Assembly (NCBI GenBank): GCA_015680685.1
Contig: MNCI01004819.1
Location: 1 to 43,582, forward strand
Reading direction: 5' to 3'
DNA length: 43,582 bases
Source: Gnetum montanum
Lineage: Eukaryota > Streptophyta > Gnetopsida > Gnetales > Gnetaceae
Shown in pieces: positions 19,861 through 29,700 of this stretch. The notes beneath the pieces are model-generated. The model made no database searches. It had not been told where the DNA came from and worked only from the letters and a program-made list of their open reading frames with translations. A program made the position numbers and the translations under genes. The first letter of the stretch is position 1. The number at the start of each line of letters is the position of its first letter.

Positions 19861-21326
19861 AGAAAAAATGAGAGGCTCTCTTGGAGGCTTTTCGGCTACC
19901 TCTAGAAGTTGCAACTACTGCGAGGTAGCCATCATTCATGCCACCACCATTGCATGGGCCAGAAACTGGTGAAGGTCCATCGGAACCACCACCCCCAAGG
20001 ACAGTGTGAACTTCTCCAAAAATTTTGTGCATCATTCTACACGGTAGAGACTCTAGGACAGTTCTGATTTTTCCCTCCCTTTCCTCTACTACTGCCTCAT
20101 CTTTTGCCTATTCCCCTCCCATTGAAACTTGCACACAAAACCCATGAAAGTGAAAGCCAAACCATCATGAAGGAAAATAAAGAAATTGAAAGGTTTTTTT
20201 TTTGAATAAAATTAATATAAAACTAGATCCAACAACCACAGAAGAAAAGGTTCATACTGCAAGAAACAAGATTGATAGTAACTATTAATGCCTAATATAA
20301 TAGAATAGATACCAATAGGTATGACATAGCATCAAACTAATAATCCTAACACCCATGTGCTAAAACATTCTAAATCAACAACAGTTACCACTCCTAGTAT
20401 CCTTCTTTAGTAGATTCAAGCCATTAATAGAAAACCCTAATTTATTAACACTATGCCTTATGATATTAAGGAGAAAACCATTCTTAAACTAACATTATGG
20501 TTATTCACACTACAAACATAATAACCAGAAATCATTGTGGTCATAACAAGGAACTTAGAAACTTGCATTAAATGGAGGTGTTATTCTTTGTCATTGTTCT
20601 TGCTAATTTGTTGTTGTAGGTAGAGCTAAAGGCACAACAAGCTTGAACAAGGTTGGCAACCAACAAGATTGTAGCCATGATCAATGCCAAGATCATAGAA
20701 CTCTCTCCTCCATCCTCAAATGCAACTTTTTTTGTAATTCTAGATGAGCACCTCTTTGAGCAAATCTTTGAGCACCATGTATAGAAATAATGCCACTATG
20801 TTATTCCCAGTCACTTGCACTAATATAATATTAAATTTAAAGAAAACTACAAGAATTAAAAAGACACAGAGTTACCTTAAGGAAAACCTTCAAGGTGAAA
20901 AAACCTAGTAGAAAATTGGCTCTTGGACCATTGGCAACAATATAGCTTCAAGATTAAATCATAGAAAGAATCAATGAGAAAAATGGAGAAGAATTATAGG
21001 GGAGGATTATAGCTTAGGCATTGGCCATTGTTGTGTTTTTTGTTGTATCAAGGATGCTCCCTTAGAGCTTCTTATATATTGCTTGGGTTACAAAATAAAC
21101 CAAAAAATAAAAGAGATAAGGTAGTTTATTTTGTTGGGGATAGGTATGGGACCAAATATAAAATAGATAAGAATATAACAAGGAAAAAATATCTTGAGAA
21201 AATCAAGGCAAATTTTCCTTCATCCACCTTACAATTCTTCCTCTTGAAGGTAAAGCTACTTTGAAGAATGGTCTAGACCATCTTTAGAAAATTAAGTCGA
21301 AAGAAGACCAAATGTTGATTAGTGAT
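19861..21326. other. AT-rich sequence, no gene seen
   Basis: No domain, LTR or RNA gene is recognisable. A run of ten T followed by GAATAAAATTAATATAAAAC at about 20197 could be the tail of a minus-strand retroposon, but nothing coding supports this. Confidence 0.5.
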
Positions 21327-22055
21327 GGGACGCGATATTGCATGGGCCNNNNNNNNNNNNNNNNNNNNNNNNNNNNNNNNNNNNNNNNNNNNNNNNNNNN
21401 NNNNNNNNNNNNNNNNNNNNNNNNNNNNNNNNNNNNNNNNNNNNNNNNNNNNNNNNNNNNNNNNNNNNNNNNNNNNNNNNNNNNNNNNNNNNNNNNNNNN
21501 NNNNNNNNNNNNNNNNNNNNNNNNNNNNNNNNNNNNNNNNNNNNNNNNNNNNNNNNNNNNNNNNNNNNNNNNNNNNNNNNNNNNNNNNNNNNNNNNNNNN
21601 NNNNNNNNNNNNNNNNNNNNNNNNNNNNNNNNNNNNNNNNNNNNNNNNNNNNNNNNNNNNNNNNNNNNNNNNNNNNNNNNNNNNNNNNNNNNNNNNNNNN
21701 NNNNNNNNNNNNNNNNNNNNNNNNNNNNNNNNNNNNNNNNNNNNNNNNNNNNNNNNNNNNNNNNNNNNNNNNNNNNNNNNNNNNNNNNNNNNNNNNNNNN
21801 NNNNNNNNNNNNNNNNNNNNNNNNNNNNNNNNNNNNNNNNNNNNNNNNNNNNNNNNNNNNNNNNNNNNNNNNNNNNNNNNNNNNNNNNNNNNNNNNNNNN
21901 NNNNNNNNNNNNNNNNNNNNNNNNNNNNNNNNNNNNNNNNNNNNNNNNNNNNNNNNNNNNNNNNNNNNNNNNNNNNNNNNNNNNGCTTAGTGATCCTAGC
22001 AACGATTAGCGTTTGGTAACTAAGGTTGCATTGGTTCAAGGTGTGAACAGTAAGT
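21327..22055 (+). mobile_element. LTR of element E, interrupted by an assembly gap
   Basis: The left edge TGGGACGCGATATTGC (21327) matches the start of LTR C on its strand. After the gap, GATCCTAGCAACGATTAGCGTTTGG (21993 onward) matches the solo LTR at 3578-3602 closely. The final 290 bp or so of the LTR and the PBS are missing: at the N at 22056 the sequence switches directly to gag. Confidence 0.75.
21350..21984. other. Assembly gap (635 N)
   Basis: A run of N only. By comparison with the solo LTR the gap replaces LTR sequence including the TATA box and R region. Confidence 0.99.
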
Positions 22056-22056
22056 N
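22056..22056. other. Single ambiguous base at LTR-gag junction
   Basis: Left of it is LTR sequence, right of it gag codons about 70 residues past the expected start. The expected LTR end, PBS and first gag codons are absent. Confidence 0.6.
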
Positions 22057-23760
22057 TAGTGTTACCTCCGGATTGTGGAGTCCCCAACATGCTCCTCTAT
22101 GCTCTGGCATAGATAAGCATGACAGAATTATATGCTAAATACATTGCAGTAGATTTTGACATGAGGGATTACCATCCCACAGTTGCACAACGTATAAGGG
22201 ACTCAAGGTAGGAGAGCCACCATACACTATTGAAGGGCAAAGAGGTCCCACACGTCCTAAGTGAAATTGGAGATGGTGTACCACTTATAACAGGTTCTCT
22301 ATCAAAAGATGTTCCTCCTCCTAATGAAAGTGAAGAGGTGGGGTATCAGAACCTATGCTCCACGATACATAACCTTGGTTCTAATCCTCATGAATGCCAA
22401 CTATTCAATGAGGGAGCAACAACACATGATAAGGATGGACACTTAGATCGTCATCACGATCGGGGCTGAGGCCACAGAAGAGAAGGTAGGAAACATCATC
22501 ATGGAAATGGTTCTCCTTCTTCTTCCCCTTCATCTCATCATTCACCCTCTCCTTCCACATCAAGGCGTAGCCACCAAGAGCATAACGGTGAGGATAGAGG
22601 TAGACAAAATGAGAGACCTTGACGAGAAAGTCGAGAGAGAGAACAAGGGCATGAAATAAGGGAAAGTAGGGAACAACGTAGACATCATAGATATCATGAA
22701 AGAGATGATCATGAAGAGCCCCTACTTTCCACCCAGAGTATGCTAGATATAATGGAGGCTGTAAGAATACCAACAAGGCATCAAAAAGATAGTCAGATCA
22801 AGTGCTTAGACATGAACAATATCACACGCTTCGAAGGGGGATACAACACGAATCCACAAAATCATTTACAAGCATTTCATGATGCCTACACCTTGTAGAA
22901 CATAGAGAATGAGTGGCAAAAACTGAAGTTATTTTCCAGGATACTCATCAAGGAAGCAGAGAGTTGGTACTGGTCCTTAGAGCCGAAAACCATAAGGAGG
23001 TGGAGTACGATGTTAGAAATCTTCAATGATAAATATCAAACATACTCCAGAGTGTCTAATTTACGTAAGCAGATCCAAGGATAGAATTAAGGTACTTATG
23101 AACCCTTGGATGCTGCCATGGGCTACTACTATGCATTGTTACATTGTTTCCCGGGCCATGGTTATGCACAGCGGGATCAACTCCGCCACATCGTAGATGG
23201 GCTAAGGTATGAAACTAGGAGAACCCTTGGGACTTATGCCTAAGGGAGATTATCAGAACTTAGATCCCATGAAGTTCATCGAGTGCTAGAGCAAGTAGCC
23301 AAAGAAGAAGGGGAGCTACAAAAAAGAGAAAGCATGGAAGAATATAACCATGATCCCTCCCTTCGAAAGAAGGGAGTGAGATTTTACGATGAAGAGGATG
23401 AGTCACCACTCGAAGAGTTGGTGAACCAAAAAACCTTCTCACTTCAAAAGCTAACAACGGAAGTATCGGCCAAGGTAGATGAAGTATGGAGCTCCTTAAA
23501 CAATAAAATTGAAACTGTCCTAAAGATTGTAGAGGAGTCTAAGGTGGAACAAAGTAGTGACAAGGACAAGAAAAAGTAGAGAGATTCAGGCCCTGCACAT
23601 GACAAGGGTAAGGGAAAAATAACTATCTCCGATGAGGTTGTGGATTCAAAAACAGATAATGACGGTGGATGTGAGATCTGCCAATATGACCATCCTAAGG
23701 GATGTTGTCTAATCATCTCACATCTACAAGAGTTTGGGGTGTATGCACTAAACCCGAGAC
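22057..23760 (+). pseudogene. Gag of Ty3/gypsy element E
   Basis: Colinear with gag of A and D in one plus-strand frame: VLPPDCGVPNMLLYAL, an Arg/His/Asp- and Ser/Pro-rich part (22390-22700), the gag core from MNNITRFEGGYNTNPQNHL (22814) to GTYA (23239), the helical acidic part (EQVAKEEGELQKRE) and the zinc knuckle CEICQYDHPKGCC (about 23670-23710, C-x2-C-x3-H-x4-C). The N-terminus is lost at 22056. Stops include TAG at 22895-22897, where copy D has CAA, and TAA at about 23240, where A has CAA. No frameshift was noticed, so this copy is less decayed than A. Confidence 0.85.
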
Positions 23761-24646
23761 TCAACAGATGGTAGACACCCTGAAGGTTACCTTATCCTCA
23801 AGGTAACCCAAGACAGTTCCAACAATAGTTGACGTACTATCCAAGTGGAACTCCACCACAATCCATTGGACAACATCAGTAGTGGAAATACCCACAGTCA
23901 TGGGGGATGCCACCACCTAAACATCAATACCCTTACTGGCAACCCAATCCTTATGGCTACTATGTGCAGCAGCCAATTTCTCCAAGTGACTCCATTGGTC
24001 ACACAACTCCCCAACGTGACTACCAAGTTTGGAAGTACTTTAGAAGGACTCCTTCTCCTTCGGGAGATGCTCCACATCCATACCATCCTCCTAATCCATC
24101 TACCTCTCTTCCACCATTAGTTCCCATACCACCTGCTCCAACAATGCAAGGGGAACTCCCCACTCAATTGTAGCAACGTAACGCTACTAGAGCTGTAAAC
24201 ATTTAACCCACTGTTGGTTCTGACATCCATAAAAAGAGAAGACCTTTCTTCAGAACCAAAAGCCTAGACAAGCTCTCACAACCACAAGCAGTTGAGTCTG
24301 TGATCACTCCTCCGACACATAAGGCTTCGAAGCTCCCTTCAAACCAATACCAGATCTCAACGCATATGGTTATGTTAACGCATACCATAACCGAGTGGAT
24401 CAAGGTAGGCCACCTTCCCAGGAAACTATCTAACCCTGGAAGTTCCTTAATCTACCTCCAAGTCATTGGGAATGAACCACACAAGGCTCTTCTTGACTCA
24501 GGTTTCAGAGTCAACTTAATCTCACAAGAAAGGTATCAAGCCTGGAACCTACCCCAACTCAAGAAGAGAAACATTTAACTAGAGCTGGCTAACCAGTCCA
24601 TCACCATTCCCTTGGGATTAGTGGAGGACATCGTTACCACTATGTG
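23760..24646 (+). pseudogene. Linker and N-terminal protease of element E
   Basis: Continues the gag frame through a Pro/Tyr/Gln-rich linker (QYPYWQPNPYGYYVQQP, PSTSLPPLVPIPPAP) into a protease with ALLDSGFRVNLISQE (Asp codon 24495-24497). It ends at VEDIVTTM when the single N at 24647 is met, so the second half of the protease and the rest of pol are not present in this orientation. Confidence 0.8.
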
Positions 24647-24647
24647 N
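24647..24647. other. Single ambiguous base at an orientation switch
   Basis: Left of the N the protease reads on plus; right of it the homologous later part of the protease reads on minus. Confidence 0.65.
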
Positions 24648-24699
24648 ACCCAAATTTTCTAGATTGATGTTCTTAGATTAAGGGATGGAAGTTGGTGAC

Positions 24700-25087
24700 G
24701 CTCATATTCCAAGGTATCTATGCCTTCATTGTTGGCATGAGTTGTTTCCCCAGTTCGTTCCATGCATGTTGGTCGGTTTCTCTTTCAACTAGCTATCAAC
24801 CACGGGGTGTCTACTTGTTGTGTGGTTGCTACATACAGGCATCTTTTTCTTAGAGTTTCTTGGGCACACCTATTGCATGGAGGAGATGCTAGGCATTCCT
24901 CCATGTCATCACCCGATGAATCATTGTATGTGATGCATGGAACTTTCTTCTTCTCAATCTTTCCATAAATGTTTACCTTAGATATTTCCAAGGAAATATC
25001 ATAGATCCCTAGGCATGCATTTATTGTGCTTAGCCATGCCCTTCCCATTATAATTGGGAAGTCCCCTTCGTTATTGTTAACTTCTAT
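24700..25087 (-). pseudogene. Protease C-terminal fragment F
   Basis: Read on minus from 25087: GDFPIIMGRAWLSTINACLG, then YDISLEISK, KKVPCITYND and LYVATTQQVDTPWL. This is the same region as 5600-5280 in element A and is what would continue protease E if it were inverted. It starts at an ambiguous base (25088) and ends near the one at 24647. Confidence 0.8.
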
Positions 25088-25088
25088 N
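25088..25088. other. Single ambiguous base at the edge of fragment F
   Basis: Homology to element A stops exactly here. Confidence 0.6.
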
Positions 25089-25200
25089 CAATGTAAATGG
25101 AAGTCAATAATGAAACTGTATTGTATTGTTTTAAAAAAATGTGCACTGGTCAAAGTGTAGTTGCACACGTATGGATGGCAAGTCAAACGCCTAGCCCCGA

Positions 25201-25242
25201 GATGATATGATGCGATGATGTGATGATGTGATGTGATGAATG
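25201..25242. repeat. GATGAT/GTGAT simple repeat
   Basis: Imperfect runs of GATGAT, GATGTGAT and GTGATG over about 40 bp. Confidence 0.8.
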
Positions 25243-25364
25243 TGAGAAATTCTTGGATGCCAACAATCAGGTGTGCTAAGCGCCCAAGGATTGTAGGTTT
25301 TGTCCTCTCTCAGAATTGCCAATCTCTCCAATTTTTTACCTCCTTGTTTATGTGAATTGACAGG

Positions 25365-25374
25365 GTATTTATAG
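25365..25374 (-). promoter_or_regulatory. Candidate TATA box of a minus-strand LTR
   Basis: The minus strand reads CTATAAATAC, with a 30-bp tandem repeat array 100-300 bp upstream of it (25469-25660). The layout is like the U3 of the LTRs in this window, but no matching second LTR was found. Confidence 0.35.
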
Positions 25375-25468
25375 GGTTGGACCAGGCTCGAGCATGAAAT
25401 TCAAGAATGGAATCAACGGCTGGGAGATGTGAGGAAAGAAGGTCTAGTGACATGTGTCCAATGGACAG

Positions 25469-25660
25469 TTGTGCTCGGGTTGGATGCATGTTGGCGAGAG
25501 TTGGATGTGTGTTGGATAGTTGTGCACGAGTTGGATTTGTGTTGGATAGTTGTGCACAAGTTGGATGTGTGTTGGACACTTGCATTCTTTGACCACGTTC
25601 ACTGTATCTATGTTGGATAGTTGTGCACGAGTTGGATGTGTGTTGGCAAGCTACATTCTT
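25469..25660. repeat. 30-bp minisatellite
   Basis: The unit is GAGTTGGATGTGTGTTGG plus ATAGTTGTGCAC. Clear copies start at 25498, 25528 and 25558, with partial copies from 25469 and at 25611-25660. The first two full copies differ at one base. As the unit is divisible by three it leaves frames open on both strands, which explains the Cys/Val-rich and Thr/Pro-rich translations here; I do not regard them as genes. Confidence 0.85.
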
Positions 25661-25839
25661 GACGAGGTACATTGAATTTTATAATTTTTGGGTTATTCAA
25701 GCCCATGAAAGTACATTTAATTTAGACCATGAGGGCTTGATATGCCCACAAATGGGGATTTATAATGAAATGTACAACAAGAGAAATTTGACTGCCCAAC
25801 ATGACCTGCAGTGTGACCTACAATGTGACCTCTAAAACT

Positions 25840-26410
25840 TGCAATTTTGAGCTAAAATCTGGAATTTCTGAAGGCTGGGACCCATAGTTATTAATAGTGG
25901 ACCCTGAGGATGACTTACACCCTTGAAATCAAGTCATTTTGGCTCAATTTTGGGGCTCTAAAAGTTGGTGACGCTGATCCTTACGCTGTGCAACGTCTGA
26001 AAAAGTAACCCAAGCATCACCAAGTCAAAATGGCACATTTGAGGCCCAAATCTTAATTTTCTAGAGACTGAGAGTTGCTGGGGACCTTGGTGAAGGTCAT
26101 GGAGGTCCTTGTGCTCGATTTTGGCCTATTTTGACTTAATTTCGGGGCTCCAAAATTTAGTGACGTTGATCCTTACGCTGTGCAGCGTTTGAAAAAGTAA
26201 CCAAAGTGTACTTAGCCAAAACCAAACATTTTGAACCTGAAACTTTTGATTCTGGATGCTGGAAGTTGGTGCAGTCGCTTGTGGGCCTTGGGGGGAACCT
26301 TTCCTGTTGAATCATGGGCCATCGGGGGCTGTTTCGGAGGCCTCCAAGTTTGGTCACGCTGTACTCATGTTGGGCAGCAGCATGAATTAGCTTGATTCTT
26401 ATCTAAAAGT
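25840..26410. repeat. Satellite-like tandem repeat, period about 193 bp
   Basis: Just under three diverged copies. Landmarks are GTTGGTGACGCTGATCCTTACGCTG at 25964, its counterpart at 26157 and a weaker one at about 26348; the preceding block 'GGCTCAATTTTGGGGCTC' recurs as 'GACTTAATTTCGGGGCTC'. A short match (GTTGGTGACGCTCAT) also lies at 24693. Tandem repeats of this size are known from the 3' UTRs of Tat/Ogre elements, which fits the neighbouring element G. Confidence 0.8.
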
Positions 26411-27614
26411 TCTAGGTAAAAATTAGTGGTGTCTCATTGATCCCTCTTTGTTGACCTCTAGAGGAATCTACCCGAGAGGCATCGACAAAGAAATGCAAAA
26501 CACCATGAGCAATAAAGCATCAAACATTAACCGTCGGCCCTTGGCTGGGTGTCATTGCACCATTTTCAAAAGTACATGGGATTGATGGAATGTGGTTCAA
26601 GATGTAAGAGAATCGGTCGTAACTAGGTAAGCTAGGAGGTTAAGGGCTATGATTGCTACTGGGATTTGTGGGAGAGGAATGCTCTCTTGTGCACAAGTCA
26701 TGTCACTGGTCCTTGTCAACAACCGGGTTTTCAGTAAACTCGAAACCAAGACATAGGAGGTGCGTTCTTTGGAGAAATGGGACTCTTATAGAGTATTTGC
26801 AAGGCTCGTTGTAAACAGCCAAAGCCATGTGGTGATGTACAACATGGTCTCTTTGAGACACAAGTGTAACTATTTTTCAAGACAATTACCTTCTCACCTA
26901 GGGCTTGTATGAGAATGGCCAATAGTCTTTTGTTTATGATGTCAGCAGGGTCATGAAGACCTTTTCTTTGCATTTTTCTCTTTGACCTTTTGTGCTTTTT
27001 CTTTTCTCTTTATTTTGTCTTTTCCTTTTTCTTCATTTTTTTCTTTTCTCGGTCTTTTTGAAAGAGATTGCTTTTTGTGCCGTGCTCGTGTTTGAGCACT
27101 TGCATTTTGCATCATGTACTGTGTATCATGTTTTGCGTCGTAACTGCTTAGAGAGTTACAGTGTGCAATAATGTATCAAGAGTTTTGAGGTGAGCAAAAT
27201 GTATCAGGGGTGTGTAATTGAATAGGCTAAGGGGAGCATGATGGGGAAATAGGGGATGCATCGGGAGTTGGGAATGTACTTATGAATGGATTGATTAAAC
27301 CAGTCGCATGCGTCAAGAAAAATGTGATACCTTGTCATCATGATGAAGTGTATCTATGCATGAACACCTCAGAAGTATCATCCTGCAAACACAACTCCAA
27401 GAAAACAAGAAAACCACAAATGAAATAGTCAGCTAAACACTTTAAACAAGGAGATGGAGTCACCATGTGCAATTTTCAAAGTAGACAGAATCATGAACAA
27501 CATTAGCCTCATTAAGACCCATGAGATGAATTATGTAACAAGTCTTTGCGAAACATGAATAGCTAATTGCAGTGACACATATTTTCAAATTTTTCCTGGT
27601 CATCGATGATGTCA
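26411..27614. other. Non-coding sequence, probable 3' region of element G
   Basis: No domain recognised. It contains the long pyrimidine tract listed separately. Translations here are short and unrelated to known families. Confidence 0.4.
26967..27060 (-). other. Long polypurine tract (minus strand), candidate PPT
   Basis: The plus strand is almost all T and C (CTTTTTCTTTTCTCTTTATT and similar), so the minus strand is purine-rich. A polypurine tract primes plus-strand DNA synthesis next to the 3' LTR; element G runs on minus and this lies downstream of its protease. It is longer than a usual PPT, so it may be simple low-complexity DNA. Confidence 0.35.
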
Positions 27615-27770
27615 CCAGTTTATAGTCTTAGTGGACTCTCGATGCTAGTTTCATGTCATGGCGGATGGATGTAGTAGTTTAGTGTCATACTAGACAGAAC
27701 TCTATGGTATCAGTTTTAAGTCATGATCCAGGACTGTTCTGTGCTAGTTTATAGTCATAGCAGACTAATG
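27615..27770. repeat. Five copies of a degenerate repeat of about 30 bp
   Basis: Copies start near 27615, 27645, 27674, 27711 and 27744 (spacing 30, 29, 37 and 33). The common pattern is CTAGTTTATAGTCATAGCGGAC and about 8 variable bases. Two further, almost perfect 30-bp copies lie inside the element G reading frame at 29401-29460. Confidence 0.75.
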
Positions 27771-28074
27771 CTTACCTTGCTTGTGTGAAGTGTGATGCTA
27801 CATGTATGGTCATGCTACATGCCTGCGAGATCCTACAAAAAATCAACTAGGAAGAAAACAACATCAAGCGACACCTGCTGTACATAGAGTTAGAATGTAT
27901 GAATGAAAGAAAAGCAATGCAAAAAGTGATAGTTTTAGGCCATTCCAGGCCGTATGCTAGTTTAAGGCCTTTTCGGGCCATGTGTTTTTGTAGTTTTATG
28001 TTTTTATGTTTAATGTTTTTCAAATGCAATGTGAAATAAGTTGACGAATGTGTAAACAAAGAAAAATGCATGAT
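27771..28074. other. Non-coding stretch after element G protease
   Basis: No feature seen beyond AT-rich sequence with GTTTTTATGTTT-type simplicity at about 27985-28015. Confidence 0.4.
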
Positions 28075-28998
28075 CTAAGTGAGGGAGAAAAATGAAAACA
28101 CAAAGCCTAGTGCAATGTAAAAAAAAGTCAAAAAATGCATGTTAGAGGGGTAGGCAGAAGGTAGGCAAGCATCAAGCACATTTTCAGCCAAGGGAGAATC
28201 TTGGTCATGTAGTTTCTCCCTAACTAGGCATGGATTAGGAAGCATGCAAGGTTTAAAGTCCTCTGGGGGGTTGTCAACTTCAACCACTTGTTCGGCTGTG
28301 TTAGCCTTAAGGGTTGCGTTGGTTGTTGTAGGTGTACCATTAAGAAACTCTTCTTCCAAAACATGCACCATGTCTATGTCGTGGATAGCTGAAGAGGAAA
28401 CATTATCACCATGGATGATAACTTGACCACCTTTGTATGGAAGGTGGATTTCTTGGTGGATGGGAGAGGAGATGGCCCTTAGTTGAGCTAGCCAAGGCCT
28501 GCCTAGAATCATGTTGAAACCTGGCATCTCCTCTATGACAGTGAAATCTACGCTAGTGGGGAATTGCTCTCTTGCTACAAAGGCTAAGTTGATTGTACCC
28601 TTGACCCTGACATGTGATCCATTGAAGGATTTTAGACATGTGGTTTTTGTTGGCCTGATTTCATCTGCCAGGCCTAGCTTGTCGATGACGGAGTACAGGA
28701 CTACGTTCGTTGCTGCACCATCATCAACATGCACTCTGTGGATGATGCACTACCCAACATAAATGCTAATGGATAGTGGAGCTGTAGTGACTTCCCCTCG
28801 TTTGGGGTTGACTTTAACTCCATCATCACAAAAGGCTAAGGTTATCAAACCCAATTCTTGTGGTGTGGGAGGCAACATTGTTGCACGAATGGATGCCTCA
28901 TTTGTAGGAATGTCCTCTGTAACAGGAATGGATGCTAACGTTTGAGCCAAGGCTTCGTGGTGAGTGGCTGAATTCATGACTAGGTCGTACAAACTCAT
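28075..28998 (-). pseudogene. Tat/Ogre-type aspartic protease (element G)
   Basis: Minus frame. A leading part (HEALAQTLASIPVTEDIP) runs to a TAG at about 28752, where the frame suggests a lost Gln, then CIIHR and the active-site strand VDDGAATNVV (DDG at 28725-28717), in which DDG stands for the usual DTG/DSG. About 70 residues later comes GFNMILGRPWLAQLRAI, the ILGRPW strand typical of Tat/Ogre-lineage proteases, then HQEIHLPYKGGQVIIHGDN. The rest (to 28075) is acidic and ends in a hydrophobic tail. No RT, RNase H or integrase follows on this strand, so G lacks pol. Confidence 0.8.
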
Positions 28999-29700
28999 CG
29001 TTGTGTTCTTCTATTTTAGCGCTTGTTTTACTTGGGCTAGTGCAGCTACGAAGTCTGTGTTGTTGGTCGTTGTGTTAGCTTTGACTTCCTCTGTGAAGCC
29101 TGAGAGACAGACCTCTCAGGAGGGGGATTTAGGCTTGGTTTTCTTGGGGGTAGGGACCCCAGTGTTTAGTTGTTATTTGCAAGTTGTGGCCTTTGCTTCA
29201 GCCATGGGAGTTGCGAGGTGCTCGTTTGTCCTCTTGCATTCCCATTTGGTGGGCCTACCCAAGTTGCTAGTGGGGTCAACCCTTGAATGAGAAGGGATCG
29301 AGATGTTGCCCACTTTTGGGCTTCGGGTAGGTAAGGGGCCATCACGTTGTGGCACTCTTATGATGAAAGGTTGCTTAGCGGTTTTTGTTGCTACGTCATG
29401 CCAGTTTAACATCTTAGCAGACGAGTTGTGCTAGTTTAATGTCTTAGCGGACGAACGTTGTGGAGCCTTGACCACAAAGGGTGTTGTGGGTGCCTGGGGT
29501 GGCACCTTGATAACAAAGGGAGGCCTCTTGTTTGTGGAGGCTAGGGGAATCCTTGGCTTGCTGGGAGGCGCATGGATCACAAAAGGTTTTTGCACAGGTT
29601 TGGGCTTGCCACCTATGCTAATTGAGTTTATGACATAGGAGGCATCATCTATGTTCGATTGGCTTGCCGTGTCAATCACTAGTTGACCTTGTTCTATCAT
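28999..29700 (-). pseudogene. Repetitive proline-rich linker of element G
   Basis: Same frame as the gag above it. It carries four degenerate copies of PFVIxxPP (PFVIHAPP, PFVIKVPP, PFVVKAPQ, PFIIRVPQ) between 29590 and 29340, and the two 30-bp repeats at 29401-29460 coding SSAKTLN and SSAKMLN. Stops at about 29430 and 29170 interrupt it. Probably an extended gag-protease spacer. Confidence 0.6.
29401..29460. repeat. Two in-frame 30-bp repeats within element G
   Basis: 29401-29430 and 29431-29460 share the pattern (C/T)AGTTTAA-TCTTAGC-GACGA and then G/T-rich bases. The same pattern occurs five times in the non-coding stretch 27615-27770. Confidence 0.85.

Noticed and set aside
21284-22090. 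Long frames on both strands across 21.3-22.1 kb
   Set aside because: They consist almost wholly of unknown bases of the assembly gap and have no content.
22405-22776. Minus-strand 123-codon frame opposite gag E
   Set aside because: Antisense of the Arg/Asp/His-rich gag segment, which is open on both strands because of its composition.
25469-25660. Possible CRISPR-like array (30-bp repeats)
   Set aside because: Copies are directly adjacent without unique spacers, and the DNA is plant nuclear.
25407-25672. Cys/Val-rich and Thr/Pro-rich frames on both strands
   Set aside because: They are translations of a 30-bp minisatellite whose unit is a multiple of three; both strands are open for that reason.
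28244-29290. Plus-strand frames across 28.2-29.3 kb
   Set aside because: Antisense of the element G protease and linker, which are recognised by motif.
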